Assembly: GCA_963828405.1 (NCBI GenBank)
Contig: CAWHEG010000027.1
Coordinates: 9,289-73,288, forward strand
Source of the DNA: JANMJD01 sp963828405
GTDB lineage: Bacteria > Actinomycetota > Acidimicrobiia > Acidimicrobiales > Ilumatobacteraceae
Direction of reading: 5' to 3'
DNA length: 64,000 nt
The notes under the pieces were generated by a model. That model did not search any database and had not been told where the DNA came from. It saw only the letters and a program-made list of their open reading frames with translations. A program made the translations under genes and the position numbers. Positions within the stretch are counted from its first letter, which is position 1, and each line of letters begins with the position of its first letter. Positions 48,182 through 57,770 of this stretch are shown piece after piece.

Positions 48182-48219
48182 GCGAATGGGCCGATCAGCC
48201 AGTATCTGCGAATGGGCCG
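48182..48219. promoter_or_regulatory. Two inverted-orientation copies of the intergenic motif upstream of the second PKD gene
   Basis: GCGAATGGGCCG occurs at 48182-48193 and 48208-48219, 26 bases apart. Read on the minus strand it is CGGCCCATTCGC, related to CCGG(A/C)CCATTTC. The 216-base gap before the PKD gene holds these sites and no gene. Confidence 0.5.
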
Positions 48220-48304
48220 TGTGTCCTAGACTTGTTATGGTTCTCTGACGGGGAGGATCGTCGAGAATGGTCCCCGGTGCGGTGGGACATGCGGGAGGGT
48301 TTTC

Positions 48305-51300
48305 GTGAGCAGGCACATCAGCTACCTGGTTGTTCGCGGCTGCGGTCGTCGCTGCCGAGGTGGTCACCGGTGTCGTTGCGGCGCCCGCTCCGGCGGCGGC
48401 CGCTCCGACGTTGACCTACGTCCGCAACATCCAGACGCGCCCGTTCATCGGGACGTCGATATCGATGAAGGACAACGAGGGCCTGGCGTATGTTCCGGCC
48501 AACAACACGCTGTGGACGCTCGACGACAGCAGGGACTACGCCTACGCCGTCGACAAGGACACCGGCATCCTCGGCCAGGTGATCACGCCGACGAACTTCC
48601 AGACGGCCAACAAGTTCGCCGGGACCGAATTGGCCGGCTCGAACCGCGCCGGGGATCTCGAGGCTGCGGCGTACGACGAACCCAACGATCTGCTGTACAT
48701 CTTCAGCGGCAGCTGCTGCACCTCGTCGGCGAGGCCGACGGTGTTCCGCCTCAGCCGCGCCAGTCGGACGGCGGCGTTCGTCGTCGATTCCTGGCAGCCG
48801 CTCAACGCCCCGTACAACGACCTGTCCGGGGCCGGATCGCGCGGCTCGGAGATCTGGGCGGGCTACCTGAAGGTGGTGTTCCACTACGACTATCTGACCA
48901 ACTCGGCGACCTCGGCGCGCACGGTGCCCGGGCTGAGCGGTGTCCTCGGCCTCGGCTTCGCCAACGGCGGCAACGACATGTGGGTCGCCGACAAGGGCGA
49001 CCGCGTGAAGAAGTACGACTTCGCCTCCAACACACTGGTCCCCGGTTACGACTTCTCGATGTCCGGCCTCGGCGTGAAGGACGCCCGGGCCGTGGAGGTC
49101 GTCGGCAACGAGGTCTTCGTGTCCGACGGTTACGACTACTACGGCTCGGTGACGTCGGCCTTCGGCATCCGTGTGTACAGCCTGAATGGCGCCACGGTCG
49201 CTGCGCCCGTCGCTTCGTTCACCAAGAGCGCCTCATCGGGAACGGCGCCGCTGACGGTGACCTTCACCGACACCTCCACCAACACGCCGACGTCGTGGAA
49301 CTGGAACTTCGGTGACGGTACCACGTCGACGTTGCGCAGCCCGTCGCACCAGTACACGACCACCGGGACGTTCAACGTCACCCTGACGGCCACGAACGCG
49401 GGTGGGAGCAACACCTCGACGCCCCAGAGCGTGGTGGTGACGCCGCCGCCGCCTGTGGCGTCGTTCACCAAGAGCGCCTCGTCCGGGGCGGTGCCGCTGA
49501 CGGTGACGTTCACGGACACCTCGACGAACACGCCGACGTCGTGGAGCTGGAACTTCGGTGACGGTTCGACGTCGACGGTGCGCAACCCGTCGCACCAGTA
49601 CACGACCACCGGGACGTTCAACGTCACCTTGACGGCCACGAACGCCGGGGGGAGCAACACCGCGACTGCACAGGCTGTCACGGTCGACCCGGCGCCGCTG
49701 GCACCGGTGGCGTCGTTCACCAAGAGCGCCTCGTCCGGGGCGGTGCCGTTGTCGGTGACGTTCACCGACACGTCGACGAACACGCCGACGTCGTGGAGTT
49801 GGGACTTCGGCGACGGGGGCAGCTCGACGGACCGGAACCCGTCGCACGAGTACACCGGGCCGGGAACGTTCACTGTGGTGCTCACGGCGACCAACGCGCA
49901 GGGCAGCAGTTCGGCGACGCAGACGGTGACGGTCGCCACGGCGCCGGTCGCCTCGTTCACGATGTCGACGGCGTCGGGGCAGGCGCCCCTGACGGTGACG
50001 TTCACGGACACCTCGACGAACACGCCGACGTCGTGGAGCTGGAACTTCGGTGACGGGTCGACGTCGACGGTGCGCAACCCGTCGCACCAGTACACGACCA
50101 CCGGGACGTTCAACGTCACCTTGACGGCCACGAACGCCGGGGGGAGCAACACCGCGACTGCACAAGCTGTCACGGTCAACCCGGCGCCGCTGGCACCGGT
50201 GGCGTCGTTCACCAAGAGCGCCTCGTCCGGGGCGGTGCCGTTGACGGTGACGTTCACCGACACGTCGGCGAACACGCCGACCTCGTGGAGTTGGGACTTC
50301 GGCGACGGGGGCAGCTCGACGAACCGGAACCCGTCGCACGAGTACACCGGGCCGGGAACGTTCACGTGGTGCTCACGGCGACCAACGCGCAGGGCAGCAG
50401 TTCGGCGACGCAGACGGTGACGGTCGCCACGGCGCCGGTCGCCTCGTTCACGATGTCGACGGCGTCGGGGCAGGCGCCGTTGACGGTGACGTTCACCGAC
50501 ACCTCGACGAACACGCCCACCTCGTGGAGCTGGGACTTCGGCGACGGCGGCACGTCGACGAGCCGGAACCCCTCGCACCAGTACACGACACCGGGGACCT
50601 ACTCGGTGACGCTGACCGTCACGAACGGCGGCGGGAGCGACACGTCGGCGTCGCAGTCCGTCGAGGTCACGCCACCGCCGGCCCCGGTGGCGTCGTTCAC
50701 GAAGTCGACGGCGTCGGGGGCAGCCCCGCTGACCGTGACGTTCACGGACACCTCGACGAACTCGCCGACGTCGTGGAGCTGGGACTTCGGCGACGGCACG
50801 AGCTCGACGGCCCAGAACCCGTCGCACCAGTACACGGTCGAGGGCACGTTCGACGTCACCCTCACCGCGACGAACGCCGGCGGGAGCGACACGTCGGCCT
50901 CGCAGTCCGTCGAGGTCACGCCGCCGCTGGCCCCGGTGGCGTCGTTCACGAAGTCGACCGCGTCGGGGGCGGCCCCGCTGACCGTGACGTTCACCGACAC
51001 CTCGACGAACTCGCCGACCTCGTGGAGCTGGGACTTCGGAGACGGTTCGAGCTCGACGGCGCAGAACCCGTCGCACCAGTACCTGAGCGCAGCGACGTTC
51101 ACGGTGACCCTGACCGCCACCAACTCCGGGGGGAGCACCTCGGTCAGTCAGGACGTCACGGTCAGCCCATCGGCCGCCCAGACGGTCACCGCCCTGGCGT
51201 CCGAGGACGCCTACGTGACCCAGGCCTCGCCGACGACCACCCATCCGACGGGGAGTCAGATCTACAACACCGCCTCGACGACCGCCGCGCTGCGCGGCTA

Positions 51301-51646
51301 CGTCAAGTTCGCGGTGGCGGGTCTGACGGGGACGGTGACGAGCGCCACGCTGCGGGTGTGGGTGACCGACGGCACCGACAACGGCTGCGCCTGGTGGCTC
51401 GTGTCCAACGCCTGGACCGAGTCGGCGGTCACCTGGCAGAACGGGCCTCAGCCGACCACCGGGGTGCTGGTCGCCGACCCTGCGGGGCCCACGGTGGCCG
51501 GGACGTGGCTCGAGTTCGACGTCACCGCCCAGGTCACCGGGAACGGCACGTTCAGCTTCGCCACGCTGCCGACGTCGACCAACTCCGAGAAGTTCTCCAC
51601 CCGCGAAGGGGTCAACCCGGCCCAGCTGGTGATCACCACCGGCTGA
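48305..51646 (+). CDS. Large secreted protein with 8 PKD domains and one DNRLRE domain (two frameshifts)
   Basis: About 1113 residues when two single-base shifts are reconciled. GTG 48305 follows GGGAGG with 6 bases spacing. An extra G at 48328-48329 interrupts a clean signal peptide (MSRHISYL then LFAAAVVAAEVV...APAAAAP). A T is missing between 50365 and 50366, as the twin repeat at about 49874 shows. The order is a propeller-like domain (EGLAYVPANNTLWTLDDS; Cys pair SGSCCTSS), eight PKDs (about 300-954) and one C-terminal DNRLRE ending QLVITTG. It is a clear paralogue of the protein at 42545. Probably exported to the surface; no sortase signal is visible. Confidence 0.75.
49711..50530 (+). 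repeat. 492-bp tandem duplication of a PKD pair
   Basis: The block starting CGTCGTTCACCAAGAGCGCC at 49711 recurs at 50203 with near-identity over about 320 bases, covering one PKD and half of the next. The single-base deletion near 50365 lies in the second copy. Confidence 0.8.
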
Positions 51647-51652
51647 TCGGCG

Positions 51653-51673
51653 GGCCGGGTGCGAGCCCCGGCC
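51653..51673. terminator. Hairpin between convergent genes
   Basis: GGCCGGG and CCCGGCC form a 7-bp stem with a 7-base loop exactly between the PKD gene stop and the convergent kinase stop. Probable bidirectional terminator; no T-run. Confidence 0.5.
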
Positions 51674-51674
51674 G

Positions 51675-52385
51675 CTACAGGATCCGGGCGACGAGTCCGG
51701 CCAGCTGCCCGGCGTCCAGCTCGCCGTCGTTGGTCATCGCCACTCGCCGGACATCGATCGACGAGCGGGCGCGGTCGATCCACGCCGCCTCGATCTCGTC
51801 GAGCTCCTGATCATGACGAACGAGCTCGGCCAGCCGATCCACCTCGGTCAGGCCTTCGACGCGACTGTGATGGGAATCGCGGGTGCGCAGCCGCGTCGCG
51901 TTGGTCTCGATCGCCGCCGAGACCCGGACGATCACATCCGGCCCGAGCCGCCGGGGACCGGGGGCCGCCGCATCGAGACAGCACCGCCAGTCACCCCGGA
52001 AACCGACGGAGCAGAGCTGCTGGACGACGCCCTGGTCGAAGAGCTGGATGCCGCCGAACCGGCGGGCCGAGCGCATCAGGCCGCGCACCACCAGCCAGTT
52101 CTGGACGAGCATCACCAGGTCCCTCGGGGACTGGCCCGACCTGCCGACCGCCCGGGCGACGCGGGCGGTGCCGATCGGTGAGCGCAACGCCTCGGTGGCC
52201 GCCACCGCGAGCTTGCGGACGGCCCGTGAACGGGTCGGCAACGTCGCCGCCACCCGACGCAGTCCGTCGTGGGCGTCGTGCCCGTCGGCCTGCAGGGCGG
52301 CCAGCAATCGCTCGTTGATGTAGGACTTGCCGACGCCGGGGGCCCCGCAGAACTCGACGATCAGACTCTCGGGGACGCGCGCCAC
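51675..52385 (-). CDS. P-loop NTPase, probable small-molecule kinase
   Basis: A 236-residue protein with Walker A FCGAPGVGKSY (about 12-22) near the N-terminus, a middle region QLFDQGVVQQLCSVGF that could be a lid or acceptor segment, and LGPDVIVRVSAAIETNATRLRTR, like the P2/Walker B and LID region of nucleoside-kinase-type enzymes. GTG start. No close family is recognised. Its position after the PKD genes and the presence of another kinase at 41009 suggest a glycan-related role, but this is weak. Confidence 0.6.
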   Translation of the reverse strand: MARVPESLIVEFCGAPGVGKSYINERLLAALQADGHDAHDGLRRVAATLPTRSRAVRKLAVAATEALRSPIGTARVARAVGRSGQSPRDLVMLVQNWLVVRGLMRSARRFGGIQLFDQGVVQQLCSVGFRGDWRCCLDAAAPGPRRLGPDVIVRVSAAIETNATRLRTRDSHHSRVEGLTEVDRLAELVRHDQELDEIEAAWIDRARSSIDVRRVAMTNDGELDAGQLAGLVARIL

Positions 52386-52495
52386 GACCGGACATCGTAG
52401 ATGGCGGGCCGCCGCAGCCGTCCCCGCCCCCGACCGGGGAGGTGCGGCGCGATGGGCTTCGACCCCGGGCCGGAGTCGTGTGCGAGCATGGGAGG

Positions 52496-53830
52496 ATGAC
52501 CGACAGCTTCTTCTCCGCCGTCACCGCACCGATCCGCTACGAGGGACCGGAATCGGACAACCCGCTGGCGTTCCGCTGGTACGACGCCGACCGCGTCGTC
52601 GCCGGCCGCCGGATGGCCGATCATCTTCGTTTCGCCGTGTGCTACTGGCATTCGTTCACGTGGAGCGGCTACGACATCTTCGGGGCGCCGACACTGGATC
52701 GACCCTGGCTCGACCCGAACGGCGATCCGATGGAGCACGCCCGCACGAAGATGGAGGCGGCCTTCGAGTTCTTCTCCAAGCTGGGGTCGCCGTTCTACTG
52801 CTTCCACGACCGCGACATCGCCCCCGAGGGCGCCACCTTCGCCGAGTCGTGCCGCAACCTCGACGCGATGGTCGACGAGGCCGCGGCCCACCAGGAGCGC
52901 ACCGGCGTGCGACTCCTCTGGGGGACGGCCAACCTGTTCTCGAACCCCCGCTTCATGGCCGGCGCGGCGACGAACCCCGATCCCGACGTGTTCGCCTACG
53001 CCGCGGCCCAGGTGGCCCACTGCCTGGAGGCGACGCATCGCCTCGGCGGGGCCAACTACGTCCTGTGGGGTGGCCGCGAGGGGTACGAGACGCTGCTCAA
53101 CACCGATCTGCACCGCGAGCTCGACCAGCTCGGACGCTTCTTCCAGATGGTCGTCGAGCACAAGCACGCCATCGGCTTCGAGGGCGCGATCCTCATCGAG
53201 CCCAAGCCGTTCGAGCCGACGAAGCACCAGTACGACTACGACGTCAGCGCCGTGCACGCCTTCCTCCAGCGCTACGGCCTGGAGGACGAGGTGAAGGTCA
53301 ACATCGAGGTCAACCATGCCACGTTGTCGGGCCACGACTTCGCCCACGAGGTGGCGATGGCGGTCAGCGCCGGGATCTTCGGCTCGATCGATGCCAACGC
53401 CGGCGACGACCGTCTCGGCTGGGACGTCGACCGCTTCCCGGTCTCGGTGGAGCAGATGTCGCTGGGGATGTACGAGATCCTCAAGGGCGGCGGTTTCACC
53501 ACGGGGGGGCTCAACTTCGACTCCAAGCTGCGGCGCCAGTCGATCGACCGTTCCGACCTGTTCCACGCCCACATCGGCGGGATGGACACCATGGCCCGCT
53601 CGCTGCTCGTGGCCAGCGCGATGCTCGAGGACGGCGCCCTGGAGTCCCTCCGCGCCGCCCGTTACGCCCGTTGGGACGAGGCCGCCGGCAAGGCGGTCCT
53701 CGCCGGCGAGCGGACCCTCGCCGAACTGCACGACGAGCACCTGGCCGGGGCCCCCGAGCCTCGTCCGGTGACCGGCGCCCAGGAGCGACTGGAGAACCTG
53801 GTGGCCCGCTACATCGAACGTGCCCGCTGA
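52496..53830 (+). CDS. xylA: Xylose isomerase
   Basis: A 444-residue class II xylose isomerase, converting D-xylose to D-xylulose (and glucose to fructose). The catalytic His and Asp are in YCFHDRDIAPEG; metal ligands are in ILIEPKPFEPTKHQYDYD, NIEVNHATLSGHDF and GSIDANAGDDRLGWDVD. The family opening IRYEGPESDNPLAFRWY fixes the N-terminus at ATG 52496; GGAGG abuts the ATG directly, which is unusual spacing. No xylulokinase or transporter is nearby. Confidence 0.95.
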   Translation: MTDSFFSAVTAPIRYEGPESDNPLAFRWYDADRVVAGRRMADHLRFAVCYWHSFTWSGYDIFGAPTLDRPWLDPNGDPMEHARTKMEAAFEFFSKLGSPFYCFHDRDIAPEGATFAESCRNLDAMVDEAAAHQERTGVRLLWGTANLFSNPRFMAGAATNPDPDVFAYAAAQVAHCLEATHRLGGANYVLWGGREGYETLLNTDLHRELDQLGRFFQMVVEHKHAIGFEGAILIEPKPFEPTKHQYDYDVSAVHAFLQRYGLEDEVKVNIEVNHATLSGHDFAHEVAMAVSAGIFGSIDANAGDDRLGWDVDRFPVSVEQMSLGMYEILKGGGFTTGGLNFDSKLRRQSIDRSDLFHAHIGGMDTMARSLLVASAMLEDGALESLRAARYARWDEAAGKAVLAGERTLAELHDEHLAGAPEPRPVTGAQERLENLVARYIERAR

Positions 53831-53865
53831 CCGCTGCGGCGCCGACTCGCCGACGCTGCGCCTGC

Positions 53866-55338
53866 TCACAGGTTCGGTGGGAGCAACCGGTTGACGTTCT
53901 CGAAGAAGAAGTAGAGCACGACGACGAACGGGCCGAAGCCGACCAGGACGCCGACCCAGTTGCGCCGCACCCTGACCGAGAGACGCCAGGCGAGCAGCGC
54001 CACGATCGACAGGATCGACCCCCACACGGCGACCTGTGGCCAGGCGTCGGGGTCGGAGAACCAACCGGCCGACAGGGCGTCGACCGACTCGTCGAAGCCC
54101 GCACTTGCCGCATCGTCGTCACCGCCGTCGACGGGGGCGGTCGTCACCGGGGCCTCCCCGCTCTCGACGATGGTGTCGACCGGCGCGCCGCCGTTTGGAG
54201 TCGTCGCCGGCGCGCCGTCTGGAGTCGTCGACGGCGGGGCGCCTTCTGCGGGCAATGAGTCGAGCGGAGCCTCGACGGCAGCCACCGCGGCCGGCGCGCT
54301 CGGGTCGACGTAGTTCGACGTCGGCGCCCCGAGCGGGCTCGACGCCGTCTCGTCGAGATCGGCGGTGACGACGATGCGCTGCTTGGCCGAGTACTTGGGC
54401 GTGCACGAGGTGAGGGTGAGCATCTTCTTGTCGGGCTGGTTGGCGACGACCTGTCCGTCGGACGGTTTGACGACCTGCTGGCCGGTCATCCGGTACACGT
54501 ATCGGCCCTGGAGCGTCGTCACGATGATCTCGTCGCCGGGTTTCACCTTGTCGATGTTGATGAACGGTTGGCCGTTGGTGGTGCGGTGCCCGGCGAGCGC
54601 CGCGTTGCCGGGCTGACCGGGCATCGGCGAGGCCGGGAAGTGACCGACCCCCTTCTGCAGGTCTTCGGTGCGCACGCCGGCGACGATCACCTCCCGCACC
54701 CCGATCGACGGGATCTCGAGGAAGGCGATCGGATCGCCGAGTCCGATGGCGGGCAGGGCGGGCGCGGCGACGGGGTCGGGTGCGACGACAAGCGGGTCGG
54801 TGGTCGGTGGTGTGCTCGTCGCCGGCTGGCTGTCGCCGGTGGCCGGGACGGTGGTCGGCGCCGCGGCGGGCGACCCGGGGACGAGGGTGATGACGGCCGA
54901 CGGCGGCGGCAGTGGCGCCGGTGCCCGGGCCAACAGCGCTTCGAACTCGCTCTTCAGCTTGTTCTGGTGCTGGGCGTGTTGAATGCCCGTCCCCCACAGC
55001 TGGTAGGCGACGAAGGCGAAGATCAACAGCCCGAGCGAGATCAGGATGCGCCCGAGCCCGCCCACGTACCAGCGCCAGTCGCGGGGGTGCTTGACCGGAG
55101 CGGGTCGCTCGAGGCGTCGGCGGCTCCTCGCCGCGGCCCTGACCGCCCGGCGATCGCCGCGCGACGCCCGAACCGCGGTCGGCGGGGGCGCGGCCGGTTC
55201 GAACGGGGCCGTCGCGGCCGGGATGGACGCTGCCGGGGGCGCCAGCGGGGCGGGTGCGCCGACCGGGGGCGCCAGCGGGGCGGGTGGGCCGACCGGGGGC
55301 GCGAACCAGGGGGGGCCTTGGGTGTCGACGCCGGTCAC
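53866..55338 (-). CDS. Class E-type sortase with C-terminal membrane extension
   Basis: About 490 residues. A Pro/Ala-rich N-terminus is followed by a membrane segment (about 92-113), a Pro/Thr linker, and the sortase domain (200-327) with His251 in LAGHRTTNG, Cys312 in LTLTSCTPKYS and Arg321. TLTSC followed by TPK fits class E. A second Pro/Thr/Ala-rich stretch (335-420) and two more membrane segments (about 435-451 and 461-479) follow, unusual for this class. The enzyme cleaves sorting signals and joins proteins to the cell wall or pili. No LPXTG/LAXTG substrate is seen in the window. GTG 55338 is one of several possible starts. Confidence 0.82.
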   Translation of the reverse strand: MTGVDTQGPPWFAPPVGPPAPLAPPVGAPAPLAPPAASIPAATAPFEPAAPPPTAVRASRGDRRAVRAAARSRRRLERPAPVKHPRDWRWYVGGLGRILISLGLLIFAFVAYQLWGTGIQHAQHQNKLKSEFEALLARAPAPLPPPSAVITLVPGSPAAAPTTVPATGDSQPATSTPPTTDPLVVAPDPVAAPALPAIGLGDPIAFLEIPSIGVREVIVAGVRTEDLQKGVGHFPASPMPGQPGNAALAGHRTTNGQPFINIDKVKPGDEIIVTTLQGRYVYRMTGQQVVKPSDGQVVANQPDKKMLTLTSCTPKYSAKQRIVVTADLDETASSPLGAPTSNYVDPSAPAAVAAVEAPLDSLPAEGAPPSTTPDGAPATTPNGGAPVDTIVESGEAPVTTAPVDGGDDDAASAGFDESVDALSAGWFSDPDAWPQVAVWGSILSIVALLAWRLSVRVRRNWVGVLVGFGPFVVVLYFFFENVNRLLPPNL

Positions 55339-55411
55339 AGGACCCCAGGATACGGTGAACGGTGCGTTCGGTGGCCGCGCCGGGCCCCGATCGCCTACGG
55401 TCGCGGCGTCC

Positions 55412-56080
55412 ATGGCAGCCGTCGTCGAACTCCGTGATGCCGTCGTCGTGCTCGGCTCGTTCCCGGCGCTGGCCGGGGCGACGCTCACCGTCGAACGGGG
55501 CGCCGTCGTGCTGCTCGAGGGGCCCAACGGTGCGGGGAAGACCACGCTGCTGCGTCTGTGTGCCGGTCTGCTGCCGATCGCCCGCGGCGAGGCGACGGTG
55601 CTCGGCTGCGACCTGCGGACCGATCGCCGTGCCCTGCGGCACCGCGTCGGGCTGCTCGGCCACGCCAACGGGCTGTACGCCGATCTGACCGTGGCCCAGA
55701 ACGTCACGTTCTGGGGGCGCACCGTCGGTGCCACGCCCGACGAGATCGACGCAGCGATGGCCCGCATGTCGCTGACCGGCCGGCTGGCAGACCTGGCCGT
55801 CGGGCGATGCTCCGCCGGCCAGCGCCGGCGCACCGCGCTGGCCTGCCTGGTGGCCCGGCGGGCCGAGCTGTGGCTGTTGGACGAGCCCCACGCCGGCCTC
55901 GACGCGGCGGGCCGCGACGAGCTCGACGCCGTGCTGCGCGAGGCGGCGTCGGCAGGGGCGACGGTCATCGTCGCCTCCCACGAGCGCGAACGGGCCGGGG
56001 CGCTGGCAGATCGCATCGTCGCCGTCGTGGCCGGGCAGGTCGCGCCGGCGCCGGGCGCCGACGGGGTTCGCCCGTGCTGA
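55412..56080 (+). CDS. ccmA: Cytochrome c maturation ABC ATPase CcmA
   Basis: A 222-residue ATPase, first gene of a nine-gene System I operon. Walker A is GPNGAGKTT, the signature is RCSAGQRRRTALACL and Walker B is LWLLDEPHAGLD. With CcmB and CcmC it releases holo-CcmE. ATG 55412 lies 74 bases from the divergent sortase start. The signature Cys/Ser pair (RCSAGQ) in place of LSGGQ is usual for CcmA. Confidence 0.88.
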   Translation: MAAVVELRDAVVVLGSFPALAGATLTVERGAVVLLEGPNGAGKTTLLRLCAGLLPIARGEATVLGCDLRTDRRALRHRVGLLGHANGLYADLTVAQNVTFWGRTVGATPDEIDAAMARMSLTGRLADLAVGRCSAGQRRRTALACLVARRAELWLLDEPHAGLDAAGRDELDAVLREAASAGATVIVASHERERAGALADRIVAVVAGQVAPAPGADGVRPC

Positions 56081-56781
56081 GGATCGCCCGGCTCGTGGCC
56101 ACCAAGGACCTGCGGGTCGAGTGGCGCTCGCGGGTGATGCTCAACCAGGTCCTGCCCTTCGCCGTGATCGTCCTCGTGCTGTTCGCCTTCGCCCTCGACA
56201 ACGGCGGCGTCGTCAGCGACGCCGGGGCCAATCGGGCGATCACCGAGTACGTCGCCCCCGGGCTGCTCTGGTTGGCGACGATGTTCAGCCTGCTCATCGT
56301 CGTGCAACGGGCCTTCGCCATCGAGGCGACGGACGGGGCCCTCGACGCGTTGCGCGTCGCCGGGGTCGACCCGGCGGGCATCTTCCTCGGCAAGACGCTG
56401 GCCATCGCCGTGGAGCTGCTCGCCGTGGAGATCGTCCTGGCGGCCGGTGTCGTCGTCTTCTACGACGCCGGGGTGCGGCCCGCCGGGCTGGTGTTGTTGG
56501 TCACGACGCTGGTGACGGCTACGTGTGGTCTCGCCGCGGTCGGTACGCTGTACGGCGGACTCACCGCCGGAGCCAAGGGCCGCGAAACGTTGCTGCCCCT
56601 GCTACTGCTGCCGGTGGTGGCGCCCGTGCTCATCGGCGCCACGAAGGCCTGCGAATCGGCCTGGGGCACCGGCGGCACCGGGTTGACCGAGGGCTGGCCG
56701 TGGGTCGGTCTGCTCGCGGTGTTCGCCGTCGTGTTCATCACGGTAGGAACGGTGGCCTTCGGGCCGCTGCTCGACGAATAG
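56074..56781 (+). CDS. ccmB: Cytochrome c maturation ABC permease CcmB
   Basis: A 235-residue six-helix membrane protein. GTG start overlaps ccmA by 7 bases. Family features are VATKDLRVEWRSRVMLNQVL at the N-terminus, then APGLLWLATMFSLLIVVQRAF and GRETLLPLLLLPVVAPVLIG. It forms the CcmAB transporter that uses ATP to free haem-loaded CcmE from CcmC. Confidence 0.9.
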   Translation: MLRIARLVATKDLRVEWRSRVMLNQVLPFAVIVLVLFAFALDNGGVVSDAGANRAITEYVAPGLLWLATMFSLLIVVQRAFAIEATDGALDALRVAGVDPAGIFLGKTLAIAVELLAVEIVLAAGVVVFYDAGVRPAGLVLLVTTLVTATCGLAAVGTLYGGLTAGAKGRETLLPLLLLPVVAPVLIGATKACESAWGTGGTGLTEGWPWVGLLAVFAVVFITVGTVAFGPLLDE

Positions 56782-56853
56782 ACGAATTCACAGCCCTCGC
56801 ACGCACACGGTGCACGACGAACGGCCGCCCGGCCGGATGGAGACTCTCGAACC

Positions 56854-57639
56854 ATGGTGTCCACCACGAGCGAACGGAGTGCGGCAGAGGCGGGACCGCC
56901 GGCGCGTCGCCTCTCGGCCACCGGCACCTCGGCCAGTCGGCGCCTCGGATTCGTGACCCTCGTCGGTGTCGCCTGGTTGGTGCTGTTCGGTCTGGTGCTC
57001 TCACCCGGCGACGTCGTGCAGAGCGACTCGGTGCGGATCATGTACGTCCACGTGCCGTCGGCCTGGCTCGCCTACCTCGCCTTCGGGGTCACCGGCGTCT
57101 GCTCGGCCGCCTACCTGTGGACGCGCACCCGATCGCTCACCTGGGACCGCTTCGCCGGGGCCTCGGCCGAGGTCGGGGTGCTGTTCATGGCGATCACCCT
57201 GGTGTCGGGCTCGCTGTGGGGTTCGATCACCTGGGGCCGCTACTGGGTCTGGGACGCCCGGCTGACCACGACGGCGTTCCTCTTCGTCACCTACGTCGGC
57301 TACCTCGCCGTGCGCCGGCTCGGCGGTTCGCACGAGGCCCGGGCGCGCCGCTCGGCCGTGCTCGCCCTGCTCGCCGTGCTCGAGATCCCGCTCGTCCACT
57401 TCAGCGTCGTGCTCTGGCGCCCCCTCCATCAGCAGGCATCGGTGGCCAACCCGCAGGCCGACGTGAAGCTCGACGGTCTGATGCTGTTCAGCCTGTTCGT
57501 CGGAATCATCGCCTTCACCCTGCTCTACGCCTGGCTGGTGATCCACCGTCAGCGGCTCCATGCGATGGAGGACGCCGTCGAGGCCCACGGCCTCGACCTC
57601 GCCCTCGCCGAGCGGCGCCGGGAGGGTTCGAGCCGATGA
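56854..57639 (+). CDS. ccmC: Haem lyase-handling protein CcmC
   Basis: A 261-residue protein with six membrane helices and the tryptophan-rich haem-binding segment WGSITWGRYWVWDARLT. Conserved histidines lie in YVHVPSAW and PLVHFSVVLW. It loads haem onto CcmE. The N-terminus has about 30 extra Ala/Arg-rich residues. It lies 72 bases after ccmB. Confidence 0.92.
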   Translation: MVSTTSERSAAEAGPPARRLSATGTSASRRLGFVTLVGVAWLVLFGLVLSPGDVVQSDSVRIMYVHVPSAWLAYLAFGVTGVCSAAYLWTRTRSLTWDRFAGASAEVGVLFMAITLVSGSLWGSITWGRYWVWDARLTTTAFLFVTYVGYLAVRRLGGSHEARARRSAVLALLAVLEIPLVHFSVVLWRPLHQQASVANPQADVKLDGLMLFSLFVGIIAFTLLYAWLVIHRQRLHAMEDAVEAHGLDLALAERRREGSSR

Positions 57640-57770
57640 AGCACCTCGGAGAGATCGTCGGCAGCTACGCCGTCACGCTGGTCGGCATCGCCGCCTATGC
57701 CTGGTGGATGATGCGGCGCGCCCGCCGCCTGGCCGCCCAGGTTCCCGACGAGGACCGTCCGTGGACCTGA
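57636..57770 (+). CDS. ccmD: Small membrane protein CcmD
   Basis: A 44-residue protein: MKHLGEIVGSYAVTLVGIAA is followed by a basic RRARRLAAQ segment. One membrane helix plus a charged tail is the CcmD pattern, which helps release holo-CcmE. ATGA overlap with ccmC and a 10-base overlap with ccmE. Size, composition and position support the call. Confidence 0.8.
   Translation: MKHLGEIVGSYAVTLVGIAAYAWWMMRRARRLAAQVPDEDRPWT

Noticed and set aside
49139..51244. 701-residue minus-strand frame opposite the second PKD gene
   Set aside because: Same reason: antisense to repeated PKD codons, with composition that simply mirrors them.
42545..51646. PKD tandem repeats as a CRISPR array
   Set aside because: The repeats are contiguous, 250-490 bases long and protein-coding, without short repeats and unique spacers. 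No cas genes are present.
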